In this document: in pieces, positions 32,067 to 45,000 of the stretch
How the letters are laid out: each line of letters begins with the position of its first letter
How positions within the stretch are numbered: position 1 is the stretch's first letter
Assembly: GCA_019095985.1 (NCBI GenBank)
Contig: CM032661.1
Coordinates: 22,176,753-22,240,752 of the forward strand
Length of the DNA stretch: 64,000 nt
Reading direction: 5' to 3'
Source: Streblospio benedicti
Taxonomy: Eukaryota; Annelida; Polychaeta; Spionida; Spionidae
The notes under the pieces: model-generated
What the model saw: the letters and a program-made list of their open reading frames with translations, nothing else
The model's database searches: none
What the model was told of the DNA's origin: nothing
Translations under genes and position numbers: made by a program

Positions 32067-35000
32067 ATGATGTCTTGCAGTGAAGATGACGGTATCAATG
32101 AAATATTACTTAACTTCAGTGTCATGGACGGGACTCAACGGGAAAATTTCCTCAAACAGGTGTGTAACAAATTTATGTTTAAAATACAAATAATCTCTTA
32201 TGCCATGGAAAAATAGTGTTTTGATATGATTTAGATAAGGGTTGTGTGCAAAATCTTTGGTACGTGCAAGAATTTTCTTTTATCCGTTATGTATGAAATA
32301 TCCTCTTGATGGATTTTATTGTAAGAAAGTAATGATAGTGACTGATTTTCATGGTGGAATTGTTGGAAAACACTAGGGTAAGGGTTGTTTGTTCATTGGT
32401 TTAATAAGTATTTTACTTGCAATTGATCAACAGTTCAACAACTATTTAAAGATCTTTTGCATTTTGTTTGCCCTTGTGTGTGTGTGATAGAAGACACCCA
32501 AAATGAGCTACTGAACATTGAGTTGACTTCATGAAAACTTTTATTGGAGACATGGACATGGCACTGACATTAATTATCATCCTCAACAGGAACATTCCTT
32601 GTACTTGCTCTGTAACTGATTTATATAAATCTTCCTGATTGTAAAAAAAAGCAGTGAACAACATGAAGTGGTTACTTTCAATATCAATATTATGCTAAAA
32701 GCCATTATATCTATTAACAAAAATATTCCAATTGCATCTATCATATTGTCATTGATAAAAATCATAAATTTTGTCCAATTCGTAAAAGTTGAATTTGTAT
32801 ACATGTATAACTATTTTTCAGCTGTGTACACTGTTGACAAAAGAAGAAAAGGACCTGATGCAGTTACGCTTAAAGTGGACAGGAGAGCCGCTTCTCATCA
32901 CGCCTCAGAGTGACCAGCAGATTAGACAGCAGCAGCAGCTACAGCAGCAGCAACAGCTGCAGCAGCAGCAACAGCAACAGCAGCAGACGATGCCAATGTT
33001 GAATGCGCCAGTGACAATGGCTGCAGGAACAGTGCCTCAAGTTGCTGTAACACAGCAAACACAGCATCTACAGCTACAGCAGCATCCATCAATGCCCATC
33101 CTTCAACCGCCCATCACTCCACAACAACCCAAATTGACTGAGGTGAAACAGGATAATCTTGGAGCTGTATCACTTACTGCTCTGACGCCAAATAGTAAGT
33201 GGCCATGATTTTTCTCCTATATCTGATTATAGCCTGGCTTCCTTTTCCAGATTGTTGGATGCTCTAATCTATTTTGGGCCATCCATAGTCAAGTCAATTT
33301 ATTTGTTATTCTTACTTTACATGAATATATGAGTTTAGTGACTTAGTTCAAGTTGAGTATGTACACCACTACAATAAATGTGATTTTTTTGTAGATAATA
33401 CTGCAAATGCACCACAACAGCCATCCAGTTTGAAAGAACCATGTAGTGCAAAGAAGAAACAGAAGATAAGCCATTTTGTTCATAAGCGCTTTCATCAAGT
33501 TGATGGTGTGTGCACAGTATGCACCGGGGAAGACAAAAATATGCACCACACTGTCACTGGAAACCAGATCTGTAGAGCTTGTGAGGTATTGCACTCAATA
33601 AGAATTACACAAAAAAAATATGTAGCTAATTTTCTTAACAGTCATTTTGTCACAACTTTCGTTTATGAATTCATGATGAAACAGGAAGATACGAATCTGG
33701 TTTGTAATTTGCTATACATAATCATGTCAAATGGCCGCTCCTTGAGATTTATTTATAAATGCAAATCAGATTTCAGGTGTTCATCAATGCTTATTGGCTT
33801 GAATGTTAATGACGCTTACGTATTCACTCAAATATATTTATAGATGTGTTTGATGCAAGATATGTGTTTCACACTCGCATATAAAGAATTTTTCTATAAA
33901 ATATAAAACAGTTAATTTTTTAGATTGAACAAAAATATCATCTTCACGCTTCATATATATTTCAAGCCCTAGGACTTCTCAACGCAAATAATGCTAAACT
34001 TATGTTCATAGTTTGAGTATTTAAACCAGAGATGTCAATTTTTTACCTTTTTATATTCAAAGCTTTGGCATTAAAGGGGCTGGGGCTTCCTGTTGAACTT
34101 CATAAACACAAGTCACTGTTTTACAGAGTGCAATATTATATGAACTATAAACCATTGATAGAGATCATACCACTTACGTGTTTGTCCCATTTACAACACT
34201 AGGCAAACTATATATCCATAAACAGCTATGAGAGTTGAATGGTTTGGTCTGCATGAGTTGTGAGAACAATGTACATGTAGCTAGTTATACATATGGTCGT
34301 AAATCAAAATATGAAACAAAGGAGGCAATCCTATAGTAAGATTATCTGCCTTATATTATTGTCATATTTGACCATTTAACTGATAATCATGTAGTACAAA
34401 AATGTGTAACTTACCACATAAGGGTTTAGACACTAAGTAATGACCTTCAATGACAAGCCGACGGCCCGTTCTTTTGCACCATCAGAGACCAAAATGTCAA
34501 TTTTATTAACCACTGAAGCAAAATCCCTATTTATGAAATACCGGGTATATTATTTACAAATTATTACAAATTGAAACAATCGAATCCTGTTTTATGATTC
34601 GACGCGTTGGCTTTTACAATGAAATTTCAAACTATTTTGACATCTCTAATTTAAAGTGGTCTTCATAATAGGAAGATAATGATATATACTATTGTTGGAA
34701 TTAGTCATTGTACAATTATTGATGACGTATCAGAAATAATAAAATGTAAGTTTTCAATATTACAATTGCTATTTATATACTGGTATGCAAACAGTAGGGA
34801 TATCATGATATTTGATTATTTTTGCAGGCCTTTTTTGCTAAACACCAAAGCTCAGATGATCTAGTTTGTAGAAAAGACCTGTCATGTCGGATAATCAAAA
34901 AACGGAAGCAAGTAAGTAATAAAATTAATCACATTTCAGTAAACATTACTCTTACATATTTATGTTTTTGGCTGAGTAATATCTTTAAAGGACGAATTTA

Positions 35001-35878
35001 GTACATCAACAAGTGCTCGCGTACACAAGGTACTCGTGAGGACCCTAGTATATTGATCAATTATCAAAATGAATATACATTTTATTATAATTTTTATTCT
35101 CTGTGAGGCTGTCTTCTTTATTTGATCCTAACTTGCATATGCAATTGCTGTTTGCCTTTCCATTCAAAATGTGGTTTCTTCAAATTTCAGCGATATTGAA
35201 TAGATACCTTGTTTCTGTGAGGAGGTAAATTTCAGCTTGGGTAGGCACGTAGGCTGATCTGCCTTCTCTAGGCAGCGTTATCTGCATAAGTTAATTCGTA
35301 TGGTCCAGAGCCCAATTTTTATCTGTTTGATATCCTGATTGTAGGCCTACTGCAACTACTGCCGATTGCAAAAGTGCTATGAAGCGGGTATGATGGCGAG
35401 CACTGGTGGTGGTGGAGATGCCATGAGCAATGCTGCCCTCAAATTGAATGGCTCATCTCTGCACAGTAGCCCCTCTCAGCGACCGCCGGCAAAACGTAAC
35501 CGCTCTAAGCGGCCCAAGAAAGAATCAAGTGAAGATGAAGCAGACAGCAGCATGGTTGATGATACGTATCATCAGGCAGCAGCAACACTGCAGGCGTTCA
35601 TCCCGCAAATGGCCGAGACTGATCTCGGACTGCCTAGTCTGGATCACAATTCTTCAGGGATAAAAATGGAAGGACATTCAGATTTCACAGATCCCCTCAG
35701 CACGGTGGGATTGTCACAGGTGCAATTCGACTGTTTATCGCATATTCAAATACCCAAGAACTTGGTGGTGGGCACAAACAATGCAAGCTCTGCAGATGAT
35801 CTTTCCATAAATTTTATTCAGGGACCGTTGAGAGACTCCGATATCACAATAAGCTTTGATGACGATGAGCCCAATTAG
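32067..35878 (+). CDS. Nuclear-receptor-like C4 zinc-finger protein without ligand-binding domain
   Basis: Five coding exons in consistent phase: 32067-32159, 32822-33194, 33395-33585, 34828-34911, 35345-35878; 424 aa. Residues 1-70 are acidic then helical (RENFLKQLCTLLTKEEKDLM). Residues about 62-87 are a glutamine tract. Residues 195-264 form a nuclear-receptor-type DNA-binding domain: CTVC, a 16-residue loop, CRACEAFF, then C233-x5-C239-x10-C250-x2-C253 and CRLQKCYEAGM. The usual first loop is 13 residues; the P-box CRACEAFF resembles nematode receptor P-boxes. Next comes a nuclear localisation signal (KRNRSKRPKK) and an acidic tail (ISFDDDEPN). There is no ligand-binding domain. The first ATG lies directly after an acceptor, so a non-coding 5' exon is likely. 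It probably binds DNA as a ligand-independent factor; this is inference. Confidence 0.85.
32914..32987 (+). repeat. CAG/CAA repeat encoding polyglutamine
   Basis: Interrupted CAG/CAA run within exon 2 of the nuclear-receptor-like gene, giving Gln-rich sequence with occasional Leu. Confidence 0.9.
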
Positions 35879-37990
35879 ATTGGATTTCAATTTGCTAGAA
35901 TTTCATTGATTCCTAGCTAGCACTTATTATTAATGGCTATATTATGTGGGTCATGTTATTCAATAACAACATACACAAATGAGTTCTATTACTGATCATA
36001 ACTAGTGTCATAGATCTACAGTTGGTTTTCCTTCAATGGAAAAATCAGAAATGAGATATTTGCTTTTCAGATTTCTGATGAGTAGAGTTTCTGAACTGTA
36101 TTGTGTACCTGTTTGACAGCCTATTCCTTAATCTGAATGGATCAGAATATTCAAATAGTCCTGGTGTGTTTTTTTACTTATGGTTTTACTAAATGGTCTT
36201 GCATGAACAGTTTAAAAGCATTTAAAATGCAGCTTGAAAGTGTGTTGTTGATTCAAGTATTACGGTTTAAAACTAAAAAAAATGTGTGCAACCCTTGAAA
36301 TGAAGTGGCTATTGTACAATTATTTCAACATTGCCATTCAATTTGTACAATGGTTTTCCAATCTTTACACTGGCTCATATCCAATTAATTGTGACCGTCT
36401 ATCCTTCTATCCGTCCGGGTAGTTACCCTTCTACAGGTCACATTGTTTGACATAGTGTGCTCAAATTTGGTTTATGTGTTGAAAATTACTGTTGCCCTTC
36501 GCTTATATTCTAAGGACCACAATCACTCTTACTCGGCACCATTATGGCTATTTGTTGATTCTTGCCTTGTTACCCCTCTACAGGTAACATTGTTAGAGCT
36601 GGATGACTAAAATTTGGTTTGTAAGCCGCAAAGTAACATTTGGGTACATTCGTATGGATCACAATGGTTCCTAATTGGGTCCATTATGGTTATTAGTTGC
36701 TTCCTGCTTTGTTACAGCTATAATCTTATATAGGCAACAGCAAGAGTGCTCTAATTAAGTTTTTAAGTATACAATAGTGACCAGCGGGCGCCATTTTCTT
36801 ATTGATCACAATGGTCCATATTTATTATTTAATCCCCTGCTTGTTACCCCTCTACAGATCACCCTATTAGAGATAAAGTGTTAAATTTAGGTATGCCCAT
36901 TCAGTGGTGACTACTCAGTGTGTCAATCATAGGGTCCACAATGGTCTGACCGTCTCTAATTGGATCCATTATGGTTATTACTGTATTTGGTACTGCAATA
37001 AACATTGGTTTGTCACCTGGGTGATGCTTTTCATTTTCAATCTTCATGATGAAATTATTGCAGACACATAACTTAAGATTGACAGGTATGCTGGTGAGGA
37101 AAATTATTAGGAAAAATGGATTTGGTATATCTGAATCAGATTGATTTAAAGTATGTTCAAGTGTTGAAATTTTTTTCAAGTTAAATAAGTCCAGTCTGAT
37201 ATTGTATATATTGTGATCAGAATGTCTATTCTTATTCCTCTGGAAGCAAGTTCACTTTCGTACAAAATATTCCTTAATCTTGTGGAATAGACTTATGTAT
37301 AGCCATTAGAGGAATAATAACTTGAAATTCAGGTTGTTGAATAACTGAACTCTTTACTCATATATTACAATGAATCAGGGGAATCATAAGTTTTTTGCCA
37401 TCATTCATTTTTCTAATTTGTTAGTTATTTTATACCATATGGTTTAGGCGCGTTAGGTTATTGTAGTGAGTCTAAAGCATATAAACATCATTTACGTCAA
37501 GTCAAAGTCATTGTCTAGTAAACTCATCACTTGCATTTTAGTAAAGATTATTTATTATCAGCTAATTTTCATTGCATTGATGGCAGTGCACAACTATCTT
37601 CAATAATACTGATATCACTAATTTCTGAATACAATGTATATACCAGTAATAAAGCATTTCGTTGTGGATTTATTCTATTGATAAGTGCATCATAAACGCC
37701 AAAATGTTTTATGTCAGAAAATCGATTTATGGAATTTATCAATTTATTTTCAATTTATTACTGTTATAAGTATAGAGATAAAATCTTTGTACAATTGAGG
37801 CTTGTAAATATTGTAATTTAGTAGTGATATGGCAGTAATAAAATATTGATAGAATTAAAATTCATTTGGCTAAATATTTACTAAAAATCACATTTAAAAT
37901 CATATGTTTGTGGTTTCATGAATAACATTCATTGAGAAACTAAATTGATACCTTTAGAAACCCGTTGTTTTATTGTCTGGGTGAGACTTT
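35879..37990 (+). other. Probable 3' UTR and downstream region of the nuclear-receptor-like gene
   Basis: No coding exon was seen. Several AATAAA signals are present (for example near 37839), so the transcript end cannot be fixed. Contains the tandem repeat at 36420-36980. Confidence 0.4.
36420..36980. repeat. Degenerate minisatellite, about four units of 130-147 bases
   Basis: The phrase GTTACCCCTCTACAGGTCAC recurs at about 36422, 36569, 36711 (degraded) and 36843, each followed by an AATTTGGTTT-like string and CACAATGG...CCATTATGG. Confidence 0.75.
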
Positions 37991-38335
37991 CATTTCTCAT
38001 GAGTTTCTTCAGGCCGAATGAAAAATCCTCTCAATTTACTGTCTGTTTAGCAGCAGTTATGTGACAGCAGTGATGAGAAGGCAAGTCGTCACAGTTCTTT
38101 CGTGGTCTGTGTTATCGAATCTCGATGATTTCGGTCTCGGGCTGACCTATCCTGGATGTGGTCCCATACTGCTGTTGGATCTTGATTGGGGTTTAAGTGT
38201 TTGTTTACTCTGGTGGTATCCCCTGTCTCACCAATATATATGTGTATTGGCACAGTTGACAACTGACCTCGTAATGGATTTTTCATTCTGCCTGACGATG
38301 CCCATGAGAAATGAGCAAGAGAATAAATGAAAGAT
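37985..38335 (-). mobile_element. Penelope-like element fragment with GIY-YIG motif
   Basis: On the minus strand a frame reads VPIHIYIGETGDTTRVNKH, with a downstream HIQ. YIGETG followed by R and KH at this spacing is typical of the GIY-YIG endonuclease domain at the C-terminus of Penelope-like retroelements. The flanks carry CATTTCTCATG...GAATGAAAAATCC in inverted orientation on both sides, as in the ends of such elements. No reverse transcriptase remains. Confidence 0.5.
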
Positions 38336-40325
38336 TGGCAAAGGCAGGTTTCAATTTAGCTTCTCATGAATATGACTTGCGGAACCCAATACAAACATTC
38401 ATTGATAAAAATTTTGTATTGGCTATTTATTTTTACCTCTTAGCTTGTGATGATAAACATTGTTGTCGAAAAATTGTACTACAATGTATATGTGTAAATA
38501 CTTGTTTTCCTAAATTATCTGGTCATTGTTATAATTTATACATGTCTTGTAATAAATAAGGTTAGTATAGATATACATATGTATGTGGAATCCTGTTTAA
38601 ATATAATATGTAAAAACAGTAAGTCACTAAAGTGATATTGTACCATCAAACACATCATTTAGGTGTCTTTCATGTTTGTATGTTCAAAATCTTCAAAGCA
38701 ATTTAATCCATGCCATATCAAATATCTGAAATGTTTTAAAGAAGGTTACTCCAGTATTGTAAATACTTTTTCATCGTAAATGTAACAATGTTAATGTTGG
38801 GTGATAGGATTTGTAAGTGATCTGCGATATATCATGTGAAATTGTGGACAATGTACATATGAAAGGTTCAAGTGAGATGAGTGGAATATCTGTTACTTTG
38901 GACATTTGATTTTCATTCTATCCACTAGATTTTACACTTATGCATTGAACAACATTTTTACCTAGTTTTGAAGAAAAGACTTAATGACTCACAAGACAAA
39001 ATGTGCAAGTCAGTGTAAAATTATTGGATTTTAATGAACATTTTGTGAGTATGTAAAGAAAGTTAAGTTTTTTATATCTAGTTTAAAAAACTGTAGCTAA
39101 TACACATGTACTATTTTATTCCTACACATTGTGTAATGAGTGTTTCATTCATGTATCATTTAATGTTGACTAGTTCGTGATCATATATTTATATAATTGG
39201 GTTAAGTATATAATTGTTAATAAAATGTGTAAAGAAAAAAGGGAAGACGCATAGCACATAAGGGATATTATTTTCGTTGTTTTACCTCCTGTGATGTGAA
39301 TGTTGTACGTTCGAATGGCGAAAATTCGAAAATTCACAAATTTCTAGAATTGAAATCCCATTTATTTCTTACTTGTTCACATAAGGTATTTACTTATATC
39401 ATATTCACATAATTTTGTTTGTATAATTTAACTAGTAGCCAATGGCTATTTTTATTTTTTCTATGAGACGCTCTGTAAACATGGTTTGTAAAGAAATATT
39501 ATTTCTTGATCATAATTACTTCTATGAATATGCTGGCTAGAGAGATGTGTGAGAGAAGTTTTGAAATATAATGACTTCATTTCACTTGATGGCATTTGAA
39601 GTTCATTGTATTTTAGAAATAATCATACACTGCAATTTATTAACTGAAGAAAGTAATATGTTCATATCAAGAGTAGTTTATTGCATGACATACTTGTAAT
39701 GTTTGTATGTGCCTTAAATTGCCATTTCAACTATCTTAAATAGAAAAAAGTAACACATTGAACAAGTTCATGAAAATTACACTCTAAATCTAAGTACGCA
39801 ATCTTTTCACACAATCTTAGCTATGTTAAATAGATAGAAAAGCAGAGACGTATATACTTGTACTATGTTTAATTAAGATTTTGTGTCCGTGTCATGATGT
39901 GTCATAATTTGTTTAAACTAGTCTGAAATATTGACATTATTGCATATTCATGTAAATTCTTCATAGATGTTCAATGCTCAGAGGTGTTCAATATAGCAAT
40001 GCAGTTTTAAAAATAATTACATGCCCATGTTAAAATATTTTTCTTATATCGTAGTATGTCATGAAATAAAGACATGTATTTGGAAACCAAAATATACATT
40101 TTTAATGTTCACATTGTATGATGATTAATTGTTGAAAATTATAAGTGTTCGCATTTTGACCTTCTAGATGATATTTTCACCTGCTCATCTTATGGTACAC
40201 GTGGAGACATGCATATCCAGAAGACTGAATAACCGTGTTATGTACAGTTGTGGTATTTTCCAATAATTATATGAAGTGGGTGAATCTGGTCAATGGGTAA
40301 TAGCTTCATTATGTGAACAATGTGT
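38336..40325. other. Intergenic, no gene recognised
   Basis: AT-rich sequence with several AATAAA/ATTAAA-like signals (for example near 39220), possibly still downstream transcript of the gene ending at 35878. No coding or structural feature was recognised. Confidence 0.4.
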
Positions 40326-40425
40326 NNNNNNNNNNNNNNNNNNNNNNNNNNNNNNNNNNNNNNNNNNNNNNNNNNNNNNNNNNNNNNNNNNNNNNNNNNN
40401 NNNNNNNNNNNNNNNNNNNNNNNNN
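40326..40425. other. Assembly gap (100 N)
   Basis: Exactly 100 N, the usual placeholder for a gap of unknown size. Confidence 0.99.
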
Positions 40426-40649
40426 CTTCTAACTGAGTAAATATTACCCCTGACCTGGATTTGGATATGTAATTCACAAGACATAAGCCAGTCTCAGATG
40501 AAGAAATTACTCCTCTTATGGGGCAACGCGTGAAAACTGGGATGCCATAATGGTGTTTGTACATGTTTACCTCTCCAGAGCAAGGCAAGCTAGGTAGCCA
40601 ACTGGGCCTCGGGGTAGGGGGGTGGGGGGATCACACTAGCTATAGTATT

Positions 40650-40970
40650 GTTTTCAAACTAGGCGAGTTCTTTTACGTGCAGAGGTGTGGCTCTCCTATA
40701 CACGGGACACACCTTTTAATGAGGCTTCCGAACCTCCGCTTGGCGTAGCCACCGTCTAGTAGTAACACTGTACTGTGGCAGCGTGCTTCGGTTGAGATCA
40801 GCAATTCAGTGGCAGACATATGACGTAACGGTTTTGGTGACACTGTGTCTGCCATGACTGGGGCGCAAACTTGCGATGCAGGCAAATCACGTTTTCAGGT
40901 CGTACGCTCTAATGACTGAGCTATTGAGGACCTCTACGCTCTAACGACTGAGCTATATTGAGGACCACTC
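40650..40970 (-). mobile_element. tRNA-derived SINE
   Basis: Read on the minus strand it starts with TAGCTCAGTCATTAGAGCG, a tRNA-like A box, followed about 50 bases on by a B-box-like GCAAGTTTGCG and a non-tRNA body. The A-box segment is present twice in tandem (about 40898-40930 and 40935-40970). Too diverged and too long to be a real tRNA gene. Confidence 0.6.
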
Positions 40971-41454
40971 TTAAAGACTAACCTGTTATTAAAATGCATT
41001 TATTCAAGTGATATTTCCTTAATCCTTTACCTGAACGTGATGAAGGTTGAAGCAGTGCCGTCGAGCTGTTGCACATACATTCTTTGTTTTGTTTTTGTTT
41101 TGGTTTTTTAGGGGGTGGTGGCGTGTGTTAAAATTTGCACTCTTTTATGAATGGGGTGGGGGGTATAAGGGGTCATGAAATACCACGGCAGCTTGGGCGG
41201 GGGGCGAGAAATAAAGACAACGTTTAGTGATTTGTTGTAAATTGTGTTTCAACCTTAGAGTAATCTGTGTTCTGTGCTCTTACGCACAGGTGTGTACGAA
41301 AGCTTTTTCACCTCATGTCAATACCCCCATGTGCTGTTTGCCAATAAAACATGGCCACTGGCCACTAAACTTATCGATTTTTCCCCCGGTCTGATACACA
41401 TCTAAAACATGTTTTATTCATAACCTGGGTGCCCATGTTACCATAATTCATGGC

Positions 41455-41815
41455 AAATGGCCCGGCATCCAATAAAATCTGGGGTTTCATCAGCAACACG
41501 CTTTATGTACGAGGAGAAACGTGAGGACAGGAGGTCCACCCTGTCATGCCCTCTTGGTGAACCTAAAACTAGAGCAGTTTGAAGACCGCCGGCGGCTATG
41601 TAGACTCATCTTTTTGTGTAAGATTGTGAATGGGCACGTGGCAGTGCTTCTAGATAAAGTTGACTCGAGGCTCAACAATAGGCCTGTGCGTGGGGGCACC
41701 ACTGATCACCACTAGACAAAAAATAGTGACATTGTCTAGTAAAACCAAGGAATACAGACAATCGTTTATTCACAGAATAATAGAGAGTCCTAGCATACAT
41801 AACCTTAATACATTA
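41455..41815 (+). mobile_element. 3' fragment of a non-LTR retrotransposon (LINE)
   Basis: Reads NLKLEQFEDRRRLCRLIFL then CKIVNGHVAVLLD, the pattern found after the reverse transcriptase in Jockey/CR1-type ORF2 proteins (L..L..RR...RL..L.KI.NG). After a break a second frame gives YRQSFIHRIIE, matching the usual YR.SFF.R.I..WN end. Only the last ~350 bases remain; the rest is lost by 5' truncation. Confidence 0.6.
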
Positions 41816-42001
41816 TAAATATTTTATGCGTCCGGTGGGATGCACAGGTTTAAATTCTTTGTGTCCCTTTTAAAAAATTATTAGTCCTGAACTTTGGACT
41901 GGCATTTAGATTAATCACTTTATATCTGTATATATGTCCTTGTATCATTCAGTTAAAGAATGAAAATATGCTGTATTAATTTCTTTAATTACAGGATCAT
42001 C

Positions 42002-45000
42002 ATGTCTGAACAACCTAGCAAAGATGTCAATGATATAGTTCATGTTTTTAAGAATTTAAGACATGAAAAAAGAGAGTCTGTGTTAGAGTCGTTAATGTCT
42101 CAATTAACAAAAGATGAGTTGGAAAAGGTAAGATGATAATTTAGTGTAGACTATTATTATGACTCAAATTGGCCGCTTTTTCCCACTACTTGTACACAAT
42201 TTCGACAATTGCAAAATAGTGAAACCAATGGAAACGTTGCCAGACAATATCAGTTTGCCCATTGCTTTATGAATTTTGGGGAAATTAAATTACCCTTAAA
42301 ATTTTCAAACCAATCTTACTAAAAAACATATAAATGTGCTCGCCGGCAAACCAACACTCATTTTCAAACTTACACAGTGCATCTAAAAAATACATGTTTA
42401 TTGTATAACCATGTAAATTATCTTGAACAGCCTATTTACTTGAATATAAAGTGTACAGGTAGGCCTACTTTTTATCATAACAGGGTTCCACAGCTGAACC
42501 TACCTTATATTAACCAAACAACGACCTTTTTTGTTAGCTATTTACATGTAGTTCAGGTATTTGATTCCTGACATAATCTGCTTGACTAATGTTGTAGAAC
42601 AAAACTAGGTTAGGCAACAAGCAAATGTTAATTAAATATTTTATTTATAGGTACAAAATAAGTCATCTGAGGTACTTACTGTATTAGCTGTGAAAGGGAA
42701 AGATGAAAAATATGATCTTGAAAAATCTTCAGATTTAAAATGTCCAACAGCTACTTCTAAAACCCAGAATTCATCAAGTGTTACTGATGGTCTTACTGCT
42801 GCTTCGTCAACTTTTACTGATAGACGGCAAAGTCAGAGAAAACGAAAAGCTAATGTAAAGTACAAAATGTATGAATCAGCTGGAATAAGTACAGGTAAAC
42901 AGGAAGAGAAATTTAGCAAATTTGAAAAACAACCTGAAAAATATAAAAAATGCAGTTTATCACCAACTGTGAAGAAAAGAGGTAGGCCTAGGAAAGATAA
43001 TGATAAAAACATTTCAGAAGATCAGAATCAAACTGTTGAAAAGCATGATAATGAAATTAATATGGCTTCTAATATAAGAGTAACTCGTGCTCTTGCAAAT
43101 GATAACATTCAAAACAACAGCAATACAGCATTAGATGGAGATGTAAATGATAATAATGGAAAGAAAAGAAGAGGTAGGCCAAAGAAACTTTGCAATACAA
43201 GTGATACTGATGTTGACACTCCACAATCAAAAGTGCCAGTTGTAGAACACATGATATCCACTCATGGTAATCCTGAAGTATTTATTAAAGTAGAAAATGA
43301 CATTGAAATGGAGTCACCTAAGAAAGTACAAAGTTCTTTACATAGTCCAATGGAAGTTCATGAGAGACAATCAAATACAGAATTTGCTGCAAACTCTGAC
43401 ATAATTCCAAGAAAGCGAGGTCGACCAAGAAAAACGTTACTTCATGCAAATATATCCCTTCCCCAAGTTAACAAAGTGAGTAGCGAAAAAAAGGCTGCTT
43501 CCATTGGTGATAGCGAAAGTAAAGGCCTTGATAATTTAGGAAACTCTGCTGTGGAAGCAGCAGATGCTTCTAATCAAACTTCTACATTGAACAGTGGCAA
43601 AGTAGCAACAAGAACTTTATTAAAAAAGAGAACCTCTTATGAAGATTCAGATGAAACAACATCAGAAAATCATGAAGAACAGATTGAAGACAACCGTAGG
43701 GAATTGAGATCAAATAAACATACCGTCCTGTTACAAGATCCTAGTGAAAAATCTGCAAAAGTGATTATTGAAGGAGAAATGTCTTTGCAAGCACAAGACA
43801 AGGAATCACTGGATGCTTTTATTGGAAAGGAGCGTACAGGTAATATAAATTAATGCTTGAATTTACTCGTAAATGGTTTTAAAAATAGCCATTATTATGA
43901 CTATGTTTAACAATTATAACGACTATGTTTAACGATTATATATCTATGCTCACTCGAACATTGTTGAGTTGAGAAAAGTTGACATCCATCAATTTACATA
44001 TACATGATAAAGACTTATGGAAAATTGCCATGTATCTAATTGCATATTAGCAAATGTAAATTTTCTAATTGAATTGTATTGAGTAAATTCATAATTTACT
44101 ATGTCTGAATTTGGCAACAACCCATTAAACTGTCTTAAATGAAAAGAATGCTACTTTAGATGTACATGTATATGTACATATACCTTGTTAGATAATGTTT
44201 GTTCTGGTATTTTACCAGTGGTGTGCAGAGTGTGTAGAGAAGATGTGAATGTATCTATATTTGAGGACCATGTGAAGAGTCATGAGCAGTTATGTGAGGA
44301 GTGTGGGTTCATCACCGTGTAAGTACCAAATACTAATCATGATCTGTGTTGTTAGGTTATTTCACCTTGTGAAGTCTCTACAGCTCCTTTTTCTTCTTTA
44401 TAACCCATAACCCAACAAACAACAATTAATTCCATGTAGGGGCATTGATAATGAACTTTTATAGTTGCATGCGATAGATTGCAGATGTGTTGCTATCTGT
44501 GCAAAGTACATGTATATTTCTATAAAGATTCTGTAAAAGTAATTTATTATTTCTTCCGTGAAAAATATGTTTTTTATCCAGAACCCAGTAATTTACATTC
44601 TAGGATGCTTGTCATCATTGCTAAGTTTTTATTGAATGAATTTCATAGATAAGGAAATAAAAAAGAAGCAAAGACAATTATATCAACGCAATTTTGAATC
44701 ATTATAAGCAGTTGTTCAATTCAGCGCATTGTTTCGTTCAGGATATATACTCTGATAATTTTTTTTCCAAATGCTTAATTTATTCATTGCATTGTGCTCT
44801 AATGATTTTGTTTCTTTTTTTCTACAACATTTTTTTGACAAAAATATGTTATTTCAGGTGGAAAAATGTAATGGTAAAGCACATTCAGAATCATGAAGTT
44901 GAATTTGACAAACTGACGTGCAAATACTGTAATACAAGATTCAAACAGAGTGGAGCAGTATTGCGGCATATAAGTAAGTACTAAATATGTTACATTGTAT

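Noticed and set aside
40895-40970. A tRNA gene on the minus strand
   Set aside because: Only the A-box region resembles tRNA, it is tandemly doubled, and the rest is SINE body.
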